Positions 1-9,071 of a stretch of DNA of 64,000 nt are shown piece after piece. Origin of the DNA: Geobacter sp. (GTDB taxonomy: Bacteria; Desulfobacterota; Desulfuromonadia; Geobacterales; Geobacteraceae); contig JACOUQ010000015.1 of the NCBI GenBank assembly GCA_016177775.1, positions 124,001 to 188,000 of the forward strand, read 5' to 3'. How positions within the stretch are numbered: the first letter of the stretch is position 1; the number at the start of each line of letters is the position of its first letter. Both the position numbers and the translations under genes were made by a program. Under the pieces are notes generated by a model that made no database searches, was not told the origin of the DNA, and saw only the letters and a list, made by a program, of their open reading frames with translations.

Positions 1-114
1 ATCTCCTACGACCTCACCCCCAACCACATCGCCGGCCTTCGGCTATACTTCCGCCATGCGGCCGAGCTCGGCATTCTGGAAAGGGAGCCGGAAATCTCCC
101 TTTTCACACCATAG
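1..114 (+). CDS. MqnA-like menaquinone biosynthesis protein, C-terminal end (partial)
   Basis: Frame 1 is open from the window edge to a TAG at 112-114 and encodes 37 residues. They include YDLTPNH and a helix with FRHAAELGIL, which resembles the C-terminal helix of chorismate dehydratase MqnA (futalosine route to menaquinone) and related periplasmic-binding folds. The rest of the gene lies outside the window, so the family call rests on this tail only. The next gene starts five bases after the stop, so the two probably form one operon. Confidence 0.4.
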   Translation: MSYDLTPNHIAGLRLYFRHAAELGILEREPEISLFTP

Positions 115-118
115 AAAA

Positions 119-703
119 ATGCCGGCTTCTCCTCTTAATAACCTGGACCTTCGTGGGGCCGTGCCCCTCTGCCACGCCTTTCTCCGACAGATAGTCCGCA
201 AGGGTGACCGGGTGTTGGACGCCACCTGCGGCAACGGCAATGACACTCTCCTTCTTGCCCAACTGGTCGGGGGAGGTGGGATGGTCTGGGGCTTCGATCT
301 TCAGCAAGAGGCCATCGCCGCCACCGATTCGCTTCTTCGCCTGCACGGCTGCCGCGGTCAGGTCGAGCTGCTCCATGCCGGCCACGAGGAACTCGCCACC
401 CACATCTCCGAACCTCTTCGGGCCGTGGTCTTCAACCTCGGCTACCTACCCGGCGGTGACAAGGGGGTGGTCACCCGGCCCGAATCTACCATATCCGCCC
501 TCAAACAGGCCCTGGAGCTTCTCCTCCCCGGCGGTCTTCTCCTGATTGTCCTTTACACAGGCCATCCCGGCGCGCTGGAAGAATGCGGCGCAATCAAACA
601 ATGGGCCGCCTCCCTTTCACCCAAATCCTTCCACGTATGGCGAAGCCGCCAGCTCAACCGTCCGGAAACCGCGCCGTATCTGGTTCTTGTAGAAAAAGCC
701 TGA
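119..703 (+). CDS. SAM-dependent methyltransferase, YtqB/rRNA_methylase family
   Basis: A 194-residue class I methyltransferase. The SAM-binding motif I is DATCGNGNDTLLLA at about residues 36-49, followed by GFDLQ at the end of strand 2 and FNLGYLPGGDK at about residues 105-115. This last motif is typical of the YtqB group (PF06962 type); the Bacillus member is reported to methylate tRNA wobble uridine (MnmM), but the substrate here is inferred. The reading frame is open back to an ATG at 56, but that start would lie inside the upstream gene. ATG 119 gives the normal family N terminus; no strong Shine-Dalgarno is visible, which suggests translational coupling. Confidence 0.75.
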   Translation: MPASPLNNLDLRGAVPLCHAFLRQIVRKGDRVLDATCGNGNDTLLLAQLVGGGGMVWGFDLQQEAIAATDSLLRLHGCRGQVELLHAGHEELATHISEPLRAVVFNLGYLPGGDKGVVTRPESTISALKQALELLLPGGLLLIVLYTGHPGALEECGAIKQWAASLSPKSFHVWRSRQLNRPETAPYLVLVEKA

Positions 704-774
704 TTTGGTTCGCTAATCCGGAAAAATATTCTTGCTTTGTAGTACTACACATGCAAACAGGCATTAAAATACCG

Positions 775-803
775 TTGACACAACATCTGCAAAGGTGTAA
801 TAG
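775..803 (+). promoter_or_regulatory. Candidate sigma-70 promoter of the metallophosphoesterase gene
   Basis: A perfect TTGACA at 775-780 is followed by a weak -10: TAATAG at 798 with a 17-base spacer, or TGTAAT at 796 with a 15-base spacer. It lies about 90 bases before the start of the next gene, in the only sizeable gap on that side. Confidence 0.4.
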
Positions 804-890
804 GAGCGCATTAATTTGATGTGACAAATAATCCCGTCGTTTTCTCGGTTTGGAATGATAGGAGACTACTGTAAACAGAGGAGGGGAGCC

Positions 891-2147
891 ATGCTTGTAT
901 TTCTCAGCGACATACACCTTACGGACGGGACTTCGGGGGAGACGATCAAGTCGACGGCATTCCGGATTTTTGCCGAGAGTGTCAAAAAGCTCGCAGGGAC
1001 TGTGGACCCCCTGAGGGAGATACGAATAGTCCTTCTCGGCGATATCTTCGATGTCATCCGCTCCACCAGATGGCTCGATGCGAATGTTCGACCTTGGAAT
1101 GACGCGAATGTGAATCAGCAGCAGGTCGTGAGCGAGATCGTCAACGGGATTCTCTCATCTGCAGAAAACAGTTCTTCCATCGAACACATTAAATCCATCA
1201 GGGAGGCTGCCGACGCCAGGAACGTGCCTTTCTCTATCGAGTACGTCATCGGCAATCACGACTGGCTCATCAACAGGTATCCGGAAGCAATCCAGGCCGT
1301 TTCCGATAAGCTTGGCACGGCGGCTGTGACGTTCCCTGCCGAGGTCTACTACGAGGATTACAAGGCATATGCCTGCCACGGGGACAAGTACGACGAGTTC
1401 AACCATACCGGGAACCGGAATGCGTCATCCATTGGCGATGCCATAGTAATCGAGCTCCTGAACCGCTTCCCGGCGGAGGTGGAAAAGAAGCTGAACGATC
1501 CGGCCGAGGACTGGGAGATCTCGGCGAAAGAAAAGTCCCGCGTCATCGATCTCCTGAAAGAGATCGACAATATCCGCCCACTTCTCGATGCGCCGACCTG
1601 GGTCCTGATGGTGCAGGAGAAAGTCCCGAGCAAGAAGGTGCAGAAAATGATCGACGAGACGTGGCAGAAGTGCGTCGACAACTTCCTTAAGCTGGAGTTC
1701 ATCAAAAAGTTCGACAAATTCCTCTGGCCTGACCTTGTGGACGGACTGGAGTTTGTGCTCAGACTTTCGAGCCAAGCTTCCGGGCGGGTACGGGAGAAGG
1801 TCGCCGAAACCGTGAAGTCGCTCATGTCCGACACGGAGGGCGAAAAGTATCTCAAACGGGCATATGGCGAAGCCAGACTTCGTTCCGGCGCAGCCAGCTA
1901 TGTTCTCTACGGTCATACCCATGACCACAAATTGATTCCCCTCGACCAAGCGCCCAACAACACTTTGAAGCCGGACGATAAGATATATTTCAATACCGGC
2001 ACGTGGAGAAAGACCTGGAATAGGACGGCTTTTGACCGCTCAAGCCGGGAGTTCATCGGCTGGCACGTCCTTACCTATGTGGCTCTCTTCCGGGGCGACG
2101 AGAACGGGGATTATAATTTCGAGGTTTGGAACAGCGCCCTTGGGTAG
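891..2147 (+). CDS. Calcineurin-like metallophosphoesterase, function unknown
   Basis: A 418-residue protein with the full set of metallophosphoesterase motifs: SDIHL near residue 8, GDIFD near residue 54, GNHD near residue 122, a lone CHGDKYDEF, and GHTHDHK in the last quarter. These ligands bind a two-metal centre that hydrolyses phosphoesters. The middle third is helical and family-specific. The frame is open to ATG 855, but ATG 891 has a good ribosome site (GAGGAGGGG at 879-887) and begins directly with the first strand of the fold. No signal peptide is seen, so it should be cytoplasmic. It converges with the DUF294 gene, leaving only eight bases between them. Confidence 0.8.
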   Translation: MLVFLSDIHLTDGTSGETIKSTAFRIFAESVKKLAGTVDPLREIRIVLLGDIFDVIRSTRWLDANVRPWNDANVNQQQVVSEIVNGILSSAENSSSIEHIKSIREAADARNVPFSIEYVIGNHDWLINRYPEAIQAVSDKLGTAAVTFPAEVYYEDYKAYACHGDKYDEFNHTGNRNASSIGDAIVIELLNRFPAEVEKKLNDPAEDWEISAKEKSRVIDLLKEIDNIRPLLDAPTWVLMVQEKVPSKKVQKMIDETWQKCVDNFLKLEFIKKFDKFLWPDLVDGLEFVLRLSSQASGRVREKVAETVKSLMSDTEGEKYLKRAYGEARLRSGAASYVLYGHTHDHKLIPLDQAPNNTLKPDDKIYFNTGTWRKTWNRTAFDRSSREFIGWHVLTYVALFRGDENGDYNFEVWNSALG

Positions 2148-2155
2148 AAGTTTGT

Positions 2156-3385
2156 CTACATGATGGAAAAATTCGTGTGGATGATCTTCTGCAGCTCCTC
2201 GATCCGCAGGAGGGACTGCCTGATCCTTTCGCGCTCTTCAGCGGGTAGTTGGTAGGGGTTGAGATGGTAGGAATCCTTCTGTATCCCTTTGATGACTTTT
2301 ATCTGCAGAAGGATGCGGTGCTTGGTGAGTATCAGGTAGGCCTCCTTGAGGCCGTTGGCCATTGATGCGGAAAAGCTTCCCTCCTGTTGCAGGTGCTCGA
2401 TCCTGCCGATAGTGCTGGTGGCCGGTATCCCCTGGTTGATGGCCAGGATGCGGACATTCATCACCAGTGGCGCCCAGGCCAGCAGCTTCAGGTTGAACTC
2501 CCCCTTGTGTTCCCCCGAACCTTCGGTCCATAGTCGCTTGAGAAAGCTCAACGCCAGCTTCATCTCGGTGGCCGCCTTGGCCATTCCCCACAGGACCTGG
2601 AAATAATCCTGCTCCAGGCCGCGGCTGTTGTGAATCAACTCCTTTGCCAGCTCCCGGTCTCCTGCCACGTAACGGGCATCGGAAACGACGATCAGGTCCA
2701 TCAGGTTTTTGGCGTAGTCGTCGAACTCGTAGCGGACGATGGATTGCAGGCGCCGCTTCCACTGGGTGAGGGAACCACGCCACGTCTGGTTCGACGGCAT
2801 GATGTCGCCGGTGCATTTCTTGAAGCCGACTTCCGCCAGCCGCTCCACCAGCAACTCCGAGAACTCCTTGAAATATAGGTCCGCGGCTTCTCCCCCCCCA
2901 TCGCCGTAGACGATCAGGTAATCCTGGTCGGTGATCAGGGTTTGTTCCTCCCGGCCGTCGCTTCCCATACTGATCAGGGCATACGGAAGGGGGGGAGTGC
3001 CTTTGCCCGCCGATTCCATCTCTGTGATTACAAGCTCCAGCGTTTGGTCTGCAAGCAGATCCCGATAGGCTGTGCAGTTGCCGTGCAGGGCCGGAACAGA
3101 GAGGACTCTGAGAAATCGCTCCATTTCCAGTTCGTTGAGTTCGTCGTGCACTTTCTTGAGGCCGGCGTAATCACCTGTGGCTGCAATGTCCCGCAGAAGA
3201 TCGCCCTGCCGGGTGTTCTGTTGTTCCCGCCAATGGATTTCCTCGGTAATCCTGCTGTCAAGGGATGAAAGGACCTGGGTTGCTTCCCCAAGGTCGAGAA
3301 AACGGAGGAAGTCGCGGACGTCAAGCATGACATCGCTAACGACGTCTGCGGTTGAAAGGGGAGTTGCTGTGGGTTGAGTGGGCAT
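2156..3385 (-). CDS. DUF294 nucleotidyltransferase-like protein (GlnD-like regulatory domain)
   Basis: A 409-residue protein. Its centre carries the nucleotidyltransferase signature GSDGREEQ at about residue 141, followed by TDQDYLIVY with the two acidic residues at 153 and 155, as in the GlnD-like DUF294 family. The C-terminal part matches the DUF294_C substrate-binding helical region. The cyclic-nucleotide/CBS sensor often found in front of this domain is missing; a helical N terminus takes its place. The gene sits downstream of actP on the same strand. DUF294 genes are commonly linked to acetate-family symporters, so a role in controlling acetate uptake is a reasonable inference. A terminator lies between it and actP, so it may have its own promoter or depend on read-through. 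Confidence 0.75.
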   Translation of the reverse strand: MPTQPTATPLSTADVVSDVMLDVRDFLRFLDLGEATQVLSSLDSRITEEIHWREQQNTRQGDLLRDIAATGDYAGLKKVHDELNELEMERFLRVLSVPALHGNCTAYRDLLADQTLELVITEMESAGKGTPPLPYALISMGSDGREEQTLITDQDYLIVYGDGGGEAADLYFKEFSELLVERLAEVGFKKCTGDIMPSNQTWRGSLTQWKRRLQSIVRYEFDDYAKNLMDLIVVSDARYVAGDRELAKELIHNSRGLEQDYFQVLWGMAKAATEMKLALSFLKRLWTEGSGEHKGEFNLKLLAWAPLVMNVRILAINQGIPATSTIGRIEHLQQEGSFSASMANGLKEAYLILTKHRILLQIKVIKGIQKDSYHLNPYQLPAEERERIRQSLLRIEELQKIIHTNFSIM

Positions 3386-3403
3386 GAAAGTACCGTGAAG
3401 TGC

Positions 3404-3437
3404 AAAAAAATGGGGAAGGCATGCGCCTTCCCCAATT
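3404..3437 (-). terminator. Rho-independent terminator after actP
   Basis: On the minus strand a stem of TGGGGAAGGC pairs with GCCTTCCCCA around a four-base loop and is followed by a run of seven T. It ends the symporter transcript just before the DUF294 gene. Confidence 0.8.
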
Positions 3438-3458
3438 CTAACACAAGTCCGGCAAATA

Positions 3459-5438
3459 TTAGTGATCTATCGCCTTGGCCATGCCGATTCCGGTGTTCTG
3501 ACGAACGTAGATCTCGTCGAACATCTCCTCGGAACGCCTGCTCGGGAATGCCAGGCAGCCGAAGATGGCGGCCAGGAAGCCGAGCGGGATGGAGACGATG
3601 CCGGGGTTCTTCAGGGTGAAGAGCGGCTTCTTGAGGCCCAGGAAGGACTTGCCGCCGTCGTTCTTGGCAAAGTCTGCCTTGGCCTTGTCGAGATCCTTCA
3701 GCTCCTTCTCGGCGAGGACCGCGCCGGAGGCCTGCTTCTCCTCCAGTTTCACGATAGCCTTCTTGGCGTCGTCCGCTATCTTCTGCGGATAGGTCATGTT
3801 CGGGGAAACCATCACGAGGCCGATTGAGGCGATCGTGCCGACCACGAGGCCCGAGATGACCCCGGCGGTATTGAACTTACGCCAGAAGAGCGAAAGCACG
3901 ACGACCGGGAGGTTGCCGGAGGAGGCGACGGCGAAGGCCAGGGCCACCAGGTGGGCAACGTTCTGCTTCTCGGCGGCGATGCCGATTATGATGCCCATGG
4001 CACCTACGCAGAGGGAGGTGACGCGGGCAGCCATGACCTGCTCGTGCTGGTCGGCGTGGCCGTCTTTGATGACGTTGACGTAGATGTCGTGGGCGATGGC
4101 CGCGGAAGCAGCGAGAACGAGGCCGGAAACGACCGCGAGTATCGTGGCGAAGGCGACGGCGCAGAGGAACGCCAGGAGCAGGTCGCCGAGGAACGGGCTG
4201 ATGTCGCCGCCCAGCTTCTGGGCCAACATCATGGCGGCCATGTTACCACCCTTGTCAACCGCCTGGATACCCTGGGGGGTTACGTGGATGGCGGCGCCGA
4301 AGCCGAGGAGCGTGGTCAGGATGTAGAAGGAACCGATGATGAACATCGCCACGATAACCGACTTGCGGGCTGCCTGTGCGGTCGGCACGGTGAAGAAGCG
4401 CATCAGGATGTGGGGCATGCCGGCGGTGCCGAGCACGAGCGCCATCCCGAGGGAAATCTGGTCAAGCGGCGCCTTCAGGAACAGGCCGGGCTCAAGAAAG
4501 CGCTGGCCGTAGTCGAAACCGGGTACCGGCAACGGGTCCTTGAGGACGACCTTCTGCACGTGCTCCATGATGTTCGGGCTGGTGGCAATGTCGTTGAAGA
4601 ACTGGAACGGGCTCATACCGGCCTTGAGGCCGACAAGGACCGACAGCACGGCCGCACCGGTCATGAGGAGGCCGGCCTTGATGATCTGGACCCATGTGGT
4701 GGCGGTCATGCCGCCGAAAACGACGTAGCCGACCATCAGGATGCCGACGCCGACGATCGCCCACTTGTAGGGGATGCCGAGGAGCAGTTGCATCAGCTTG
4801 CCGGCACCGACCATCTGGGCGGTGAGATAGAAGGTGGAAACGGCAACGACCGAGATGGCGCAGACGGCGCGAACCGGTTTCGGCTCGGTGCGGAACGAGA
4901 GGATGTCGCCCAGGGTGTACTTGCCTGCGTTGCGGCAGGGCTCGGCCACGATCAGGAGGACCGTGATGTAGGCCACAAGCCAGCCAACCGAGTACATGAA
5001 GCCGTCATACCCGTAAAGGGAGATCATGCCGGAAATCCCGAGGAACGAGGCGGCCGACATGTAGTCGCCGGCGATGGCCCATCCGTTCTGGGTGCCGGTT
5101 ATCCCGCCCCCTGCGGTGTAGAAGTCGGCGGCCGACTTTGTCTTCTTCGCCGACCAGATAACGACCGACAGGGTTACGGCGATGATGATCAGGAAGATCG
5201 GGATGGTGACGTAAGGGTTGGCCTTGAGGGTCTTCTTCTCGGGAGTCGACGGGGCCGGGGTTGCTGCCTTCATGGCATCTGCCGGAACAGCAGGGGTTAC
5301 AGCGGGAGCGGCTGCGGTTGCAGGGGCGGCGACTGCCGGTGCGCCGGTTCCTGCTGCCGGGGCCTTGGGTGCTTCGGCGGCGTATGCGAAAGCCCCGAAT
5401 GTGAGAGCAAGTGTAATCGCTGCAAACAGCTTTTTCAT
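3459..5438 (-). CDS. actP: Sodium:acetate symporter, SSS family (ActP/AplA-like)
   Basis: A 659-residue solute:sodium symporter. It begins with a signal peptide (MKKLFAAITLALTFGAFAYA), then an Ala/Pro-rich linker to about residue 72, then the SSS core with about 13 membrane segments, including the family motif GDYMSAASFLGI. ActP is usually near 550 residues. The extra length comes from the linker and from a charged, probably coiled-coil insert of about 60 residues (KKAIVKLEEKQ to DLDKAKADF) between the last two membrane segments. Start chosen at ATG 5438, 13 bases after GGAGGA. It follows the DUF485 gene by 13 bases in one operon, under a divergent IclR gene cluster. Geobacter species are known to carry several such acetate permeases (apl genes), acetate being their main electron donor. 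Confidence 0.9.
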   Translation of the reverse strand: MKKLFAAITLALTFGAFAYAAEAPKAPAAGTGAPAVAAPATAAAPAVTPAVPADAMKAATPAPSTPEKKTLKANPYVTIPIFLIIIAVTLSVVIWSAKKTKSAADFYTAGGGITGTQNGWAIAGDYMSAASFLGISGMISLYGYDGFMYSVGWLVAYITVLLIVAEPCRNAGKYTLGDILSFRTEPKPVRAVCAISVVAVSTFYLTAQMVGAGKLMQLLLGIPYKWAIVGVGILMVGYVVFGGMTATTWVQIIKAGLLMTGAAVLSVLVGLKAGMSPFQFFNDIATSPNIMEHVQKVVLKDPLPVPGFDYGQRFLEPGLFLKAPLDQISLGMALVLGTAGMPHILMRFFTVPTAQAARKSVIVAMFIIGSFYILTTLLGFGAAIHVTPQGIQAVDKGGNMAAMMLAQKLGGDISPFLGDLLLAFLCAVAFATILAVVSGLVLAASAAIAHDIYVNVIKDGHADQHEQVMAARVTSLCVGAMGIIIGIAAEKQNVAHLVALAFAVASSGNLPVVVLSLFWRKFNTAGVISGLVVGTIASIGLVMVSPNMTYPQKIADDAKKAIVKLEEKQASGAVLAEKELKDLDKAKADFAKNDGGKSFLGLKKPLFTLKNPGIVSIPLGFLAAIFGCLAFPSRRSEEMFDEIYVRQNTGIGMAKAIDH

Positions 5439-5451
5439 TGGGCTTCCTCCT

Positions 5452-5760
5452 TTATTTGAGTTCGTCGACCAGCTCGCGAGTGAGTCGGTCGAAGTCCTTG
5501 TTCGCCACATGGGCATAGTACATTGCGATCCCCCAGGAAACGAAGAACTGGGAGAGGGCGAACAGGTAGCCGAAGTTGACGCGTCCCAGGATCTGGATCT
5601 TGAAGAGACCCGGAGCATAGGCTGCGCCGATCGGAAGGAGGAAGTAATACACAGATGAGAAGATCCACCAGCCGAAAAGGAAGACGGTCTTCTTGTGGTG
5701 GAGCTCGACGAACTTGGGGTTTCTGGCTATCGCGCCCCAATCATACTGCTTGTCTGCCAT
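5452..5760 (-). CDS. DUF485 small membrane protein, partner of ActP (YjcH-like)
   Basis: A 102-residue protein with two membrane segments (around FLFGWWIFSSVYYFLLP and YLFALSQFFVSWGIAMYY) and a charged C-terminal tail. This is the DUF485/YjcH family, nearly always encoded just before an acetate symporter. The start is ATG 5760 with AAAGGAG 9 bases before it; the longer frame reaching 5805 has no ribosome site. The family may be a small subunit or stabiliser of the symporter; its exact job is not established. Confidence 0.85.
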   Translation of the reverse strand: MADKQYDWGAIARNPKFVELHHKKTVFLFGWWIFSSVYYFLLPIGAAYAPGLFKIQILGRVNFGYLFALSQFFVSWGIAMYYAHVANKDFDRLTRELVDELK

Positions 5761-5858
5761 GGTTGTTACTCCTTTCTTAATGGATTCGCACATCCGACGG
5801 GGCACTGCCGCCCCAAAACTGCCAGCCTCTTTCCTCCTTTCGTTATTTCCCGATGTTG

Positions 5859-6641
5859 TCAGATCCTTGCATAGCCGAACTTCATCGAAAGCAATTCCGC
5901 CCCTTCCAGCATGGAAGGGATAATCTCTTCTTCGAGGCGGCTTGCCGCCATCCTGAACGACGGACCCAGCAGGGTGAGGGCGCCTATGACCTTCCCCGCA
6001 TAGTCTTTCACCGCGACTGCCACGCTGATGATGCCGTCGCCCAGACCGCCGATGTCGACGGCAAAGCCTCTGGTGCGGATAGCGTTAAGTTCCGACTGCA
6101 ATAGTTCCATATCCGGAATGTTGTTTTTCTTTCTGCCACGGGACTTGAACGGTTTTCCCGCCAGTTCTCTCAGTTCCTGCGCCTTGATGATCTTCCCCGA
6201 GGCGTTGGTGAAGAAAGGGAAGTGTTTTCCGACAATGGGCACCGCCTTGACAGGCTGCGCTGAATCGACCATGTCGAGGAAAATCACTTCGTCACCTTTT
6301 GCCACGGCCATATAGACCGCCTCATCGTGTTGCCGGGCCAATTTTTCCATGACCGGCCGTCCGTACTCCAGAAGTGCCACGCTCTTCAGAAATTTCTGCG
6401 CCAGTTCCACCGCATGGAGCCCCAGCCGGTAGCTGCCGCTGAAATCCTCGCGCTCCACCAGCCCCTTGCTCTCAAGAGTCGCCAGCAGGCGGAAAGTCTT
6501 GCTGCGGCTGAGCCCGAACTTGAGGGCCAGGGATTGAACCGTTGGCGGGGATGGGGCATCCGTGATGGCTTCGAGCATGTCCATCGCCGTTGCCACTGCC
6601 TGAACTGTATATGAACATTTGTCAGTCGCCGTTATTGCCAT
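5859..6641 (-). CDS. IclR-family transcriptional regulator, probably of acetate uptake
   Basis: A 260-residue IclR protein: an N-terminal winged helix (AMDMLEAI, then VQSLALKFGLSRSKTFRLLATLES), and a C-terminal effector domain with EAVYMAVAKGDEVIFLDMVDS and GALTLLGPSFRM near the end. The frame is open upstream to 6725. ATG 6641 (MAITATD) and ATG 6653 (MARHMAI) are both plausible; neither has a strong ribosome site. It lies directly upstream of the DUF485-actP operon in the same direction, with about 100 bases between, so it may be read into the operon and control it. An AAACC-TAT-GGTTT inverted repeat lies just upstream. Confidence 0.8.
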   Translation of the reverse strand: MAITATDKCSYTVQAVATAMDMLEAITDAPSPPTVQSLALKFGLSRSKTFRLLATLESKGLVEREDFSGSYRLGLHAVELAQKFLKSVALLEYGRPVMEKLARQHDEAVYMAVAKGDEVIFLDMVDSAQPVKAVPIVGKHFPFFTNASGKIIKAQELRELAGKPFKSRGRKKNNIPDMELLQSELNAIRTRGFAVDIGGLGDGIISVAVAVKDYAGKVIGALTLLGPSFRMAASRLEEEIIPSMLEGAELLSMKFGYARI

Positions 6642-6677
6642 GTGTCTCGCCATGTTGAAGCAGATAAACAAAATAAT

Positions 6678-6690
6678 AAACCTATGGTTT
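6678..6690. promoter_or_regulatory. Candidate operator, AAACC-TAT-GGTTT
   Basis: An almost perfect inverted repeat 25 bases upstream of the ATG at 6653 in the IclR gene. A related AAACATAGGTTT stands at 6836-6847. IclR proteins bind short palindromes and commonly repress themselves, so these are reasonable sites, but the assignment is inference. Confidence 0.35.
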
Positions 6691-7059
6691 GTAAAAAATC
6701 TAACACGTCGTTTTATTATTGTCAACTATTATAGATACTAAAAAATATAAGAATAAAAAACAATAACAAAAACGAATAGTTGGCCTATACAAAAATTCCG
6801 GCGTCAGTCAGAAAATAGTTTTTTTGAGAAGATAAAACATAGGTTTAAATAAGCGTAATCAAATTTAGATTATCAGGTTTTTACGGTGATTTAAAACGAT
6901 TATTTTGCATTATTGAAGATTTCGGCAGCAGAATGACTGTCGGTAGGTGGCCGGTCGCTGGCGCAATCGGCTGTATGGGTGTTACCGTGACGCTTCAATC
7001 GTGCTGTTGATGCGGGTTCCGGCGATGGTTCGCATGAAAGTTTATCGCCAAATTCTCCC

Positions 7060-7089
7060 TTTACAAGCCCGAAAGGCGCATGCTAATAT
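7060..7089 (+). promoter_or_regulatory. Candidate promoter of yebC (extended -10)
   Basis: TTTACA at 7060-7065 and TAATAT at 7084-7089 are 18 bases apart, and the -10 is preceded by TG one base away (TGCTAATAT), an extended -10. The yebC start lies 50 bases downstream. Confidence 0.5.
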
Positions 7090-7138
7090 CTCCACGTTTC
7101 GAGCACCGACCACATTGTCGAGAAGGGAGCAGGGAAGG

Positions 7139-7882
7139 ATGTCCGGTCATAATAAATGGAGCACCATAAAGCATAAAAAGGGAGCAGCTGACGCCAAGCG
7201 GGGGAAGGTTTTCACAAAGATCATCAAGGAAATCACCGTCGCGGCGAAGCTGGGTGGCGGCGATCCCATCGGCAATCCGCGCCTGCGGACCGCGGTCGAC
7301 AAGGCCAAGGCCGAGAACATGCCCAAGGACAACATCGAGCGGGCCATCAAGAAGGGTACCGGCGAGTTGGAAGGGGTAACCTACGAGGAGATCAATTACG
7401 AGGGTTATGGTCCCGGCGGGGTGGCGGTACTTGTCGAAGTGATGACCGATAACCGGAACCGGTCCGTTTCCGATATCCGGAGCATTTTTACGAAATGCAA
7501 CGGCAATATGGGTGAAACCGGCTGTGTCTCCTGGATGTTCGATCAGAAAGGGTTTATCGTTTTTCCCAAGGCCGTAGATTTCGACAGGCTGTTCGAGGTG
7601 GCCCTTGAAGCAGGCGCCGAAGATGTGGCCGACGAAGAGGAGCAGTTCGAGGTCACCACTGATCCGTCGAATTTTATCGAGGTACGTGAAGCGTTGGAGA
7701 AAGCCGGGTTCAAGCCGGACAATGCGGAAATCACCATGATCCCCCAGACCATGGTGAAGCTCGAAGGGAAGAACGCCGAGAACATGCTGAAGATGATGGA
7801 CAGGCTGGAAGACAACGACGACGTCCAGAATGTCTACGCGAACTTCGACATATCGACGGAAGAGATGGAAAAACTGATGTAG
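7139..7882 (+). CDS. yebC: YebC/PmpR-family protein
   Basis: A 247-residue protein starting [15 protein letters not shown], the invariant N terminus of the YebC family. It also has the acidic C-terminal domain (QNVYANFDI at the end). Members act either as DNA-binding transcriptional regulators or, in more recent work on short YebC paralogues, as factors easing ribosome stalling at proline runs. The frame is open to 6947, but ATG 7139 has an AGGGAAGG ribosome site and the conserved start. It stands just before ruvCAB, a common bacterial gene order, with a terminator between. Confidence 0.92.
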   Translation: MSGHNKWSTIKHKKGAADAKRGKVFTKIIKEITVAAKLGGGDPIGNPRLRTAVDKAKAENMPKDNIERAIKKGTGELEGVTYEEINYEGYGPGGVAVLVEVMTDNRNRSVSDIRSIFTKCNGNMGETGCVSWMFDQKGFIVFPKAVDFDRLFEVALEAGAEDVADEEEQFEVTTDPSNFIEVREALEKAGFKPDNAEITMIPQTMVKLEGKNAENMLKMMDRLEDNDDVQNVYANFDISTEEMEKLM

Positions 7883-7888
7883 CCGACA

Positions 7889-7913
7889 GGGGAGCCCGCG
7901 GCTCCCCTTTTTT
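7889..7913 (+). terminator. Rho-independent terminator after yebC
   Basis: GGGGAGCC (7889-7896) pairs perfectly with GGCTCCCC (7900-7907) across a three-base loop and is followed by six T. It separates yebC from ruvC. Confidence 0.85.
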
Positions 7914-7929
7914 GTTGACAAGGTCCTTC

Positions 7930-8433
7930 ATGAGAATCCTAGGCATAGACCCCGGTTCCCGCATCACTGGCTACGGCATCGTCGAGAAGGTGGGGAACCG
8001 GCTTGTCCACGTGGACAACGGCGCTATCTTCACCGATGCAGCCAAGGACTTTCCCCTTCGCCTCCAGCGCATCTATCGGGGGTTGACCGAGATCATCGAA
8101 ACCTGTCGTCCCGATGCGGTTGCCGTGGAGCAGATTTTCTTCGCCAAGAATGTACAGAGCGCCCTGAAGCTGGGGCAGGCGCGCGGCGCCGCAATCGTGG
8201 CCGGCGTGAATGCCGGGCTTCCGGTTCACGAATATAGCGCATTGCAGGTGAAACAAGCAGTGGTCGGGCACGGCAAGGCGGCCAAGGAGCAGGTGCAGAA
8301 GATGATCAAGGCCCTGCTCAGCCTACCCGAGGTGGCCCAGGAAGACGCCTCCGATGCCCTGGCCGTGGCGGTCTGCCATGCGAATTCGATGAATCTGAAA
8401 GACAGGCTCGGGGCACTAGGTTCGGGGCGCTAG
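7930..8433 (+). CDS. ruvC: Holliday junction endonuclease RuvC
   Basis: A 167-residue RuvC. Catalytic acidic residues are visible in [16 protein letters not shown] (Asp7), [10 protein letters not shown] (Glu in the second motif) and the C-terminal [13 protein letters not shown] pair. It cuts Holliday junctions moved by RuvAB. Start chosen at ATG 7930, where the family's MRILGIDPG begins; the frame runs back to 7912 without a better start. First gene of ruvC-ruvA-ruvB. Confidence 0.95.
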   Translation: MRILGIDPGSRITGYGIVEKVGNRLVHVDNGAIFTDAAKDFPLRLQRIYRGLTEIIETCRPDAVAVEQIFFAKNVQSALKLGQARGAAIVAGVNAGLPVHEYSALQVKQAVVGHGKAAKEQVQKMIKALLSLPEVAQEDASDALAVAVCHANSMNLKDRLGALGSGR

Positions 8434-8471
8434 CTTTTCACCATTCACCCTTCACTATTCACGGTTATTCT
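8434..8471 (+). repeat. Short tandem repeat, CCATTCAC type, between ruvC and ruvA
   Basis: The gap consists of near copies of the eight-base unit CCATTCAC (TTCACCATTCACCC, TTCACTATTCAC). The same unit forms a cleaner array at 11440-11466. The repeat fills the spot where the ruvA ribosome site would be. Confidence 0.7.
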
Positions 8472-9071
8472 ATGATTGCATTGCTCACAGGAACCATAGC
8501 CCGCAAAGCCCCCGATTTCATCGTCCTCGACGTGCAGGGTGTCGGCTACCGGGTGCAGATTCCGTTCTCTACGTACTACGATCTGCCGGAAGAAGGGGGA
8601 AATGTCTCCCTCAATATCTATACCCACGTCAAGGAAGACGCCATCAATCTCTATGGTTTCAGCAGCCTGGCGGAAAAAGAGCTGTTCCAGCTGCTCATTT
8701 CCGTCTCAGGCGTTGGCCCGAGGCTTGCCACGAACATTCTCTCCAATATTGGAGCGTCGGATCTATCCGAAGCACTCATGCGGGGCGATCTGGGGCGGCT
8801 TTCGGCTATACCAGGCATCGGGAAGAAAAGCGCTGAGCGGCTAGTATTGGAGTTGAAGGAAAAGCTGAAGAAACAGGCGCCTGCGGCGTTAGCCCATGAT
8901 GAAAAGCCTGCTGCCGCGAAACAGGACCTCCGTGACGACGTGTTATCTGCCCTCGTGAACCTTGGCTACAAGGAGGCGGTGGTGCAGAAGGTGCTGGATG
9001 GGCTTGAGATTGGAGCAGGGGATACAGTAGAAGATATTTTGAAGCAGGCGCTCAAGAAGTTGATGAAATGA
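8472..9071 (+). CDS. ruvA: Holliday junction helicase subunit RuvA
   Basis: A 199-residue RuvA: N-terminal OB fold ([21 protein letters not shown]), two helix-hairpin-helix motifs ([13 protein letters not shown] and [16 protein letters not shown] at about 79-130), and the C-terminal RuvB-binding domain. It forms tetramers that hold the four-way junction for RuvB. ATG 8472 is the family start but lacks a clear ribosome site because repeat DNA lies just before it. It overlaps ruvB by four bases. Confidence 0.95.
   Translation: MIALLTGTIARKAPDFIVLDVQGVGYRVQIPFSTYYDLPEEGGNVSLNIYTHVKEDAINLYGFSSLAEKELFQLLISVSGVGPRLATNILSNIGASDLSEALMRGDLGRLSAIPGIGKKSAERLVLELKEKLKKQAPAALAHDEKPAAAKQDLRDDVLSALVNLGYKEAVVQKVLDGLEIGAGDTVEDILKQALKKLMK

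Larger units (their letters stand above)
6642..7138. promoter_or_regulatory. AT-rich divergent intergenic region (IclR gene / yebC)
   Basis: About 500 bases, far richer in A/T than the rest of the window between 6660 and 6920. No gene is convincing here. It should contain the IclR promoter and possible operator repeats on the left, and the yebC promoter on the right (listed separately). Confidence 0.5.

Noticed and set aside
3951-5459. A 502-codon open frame on the plus strand opposite actP
   Set aside because: It is antisense to a clear SSS symporter, is full of Asp/Gly/Arg from G/C-rich reverse codons and has no domain.
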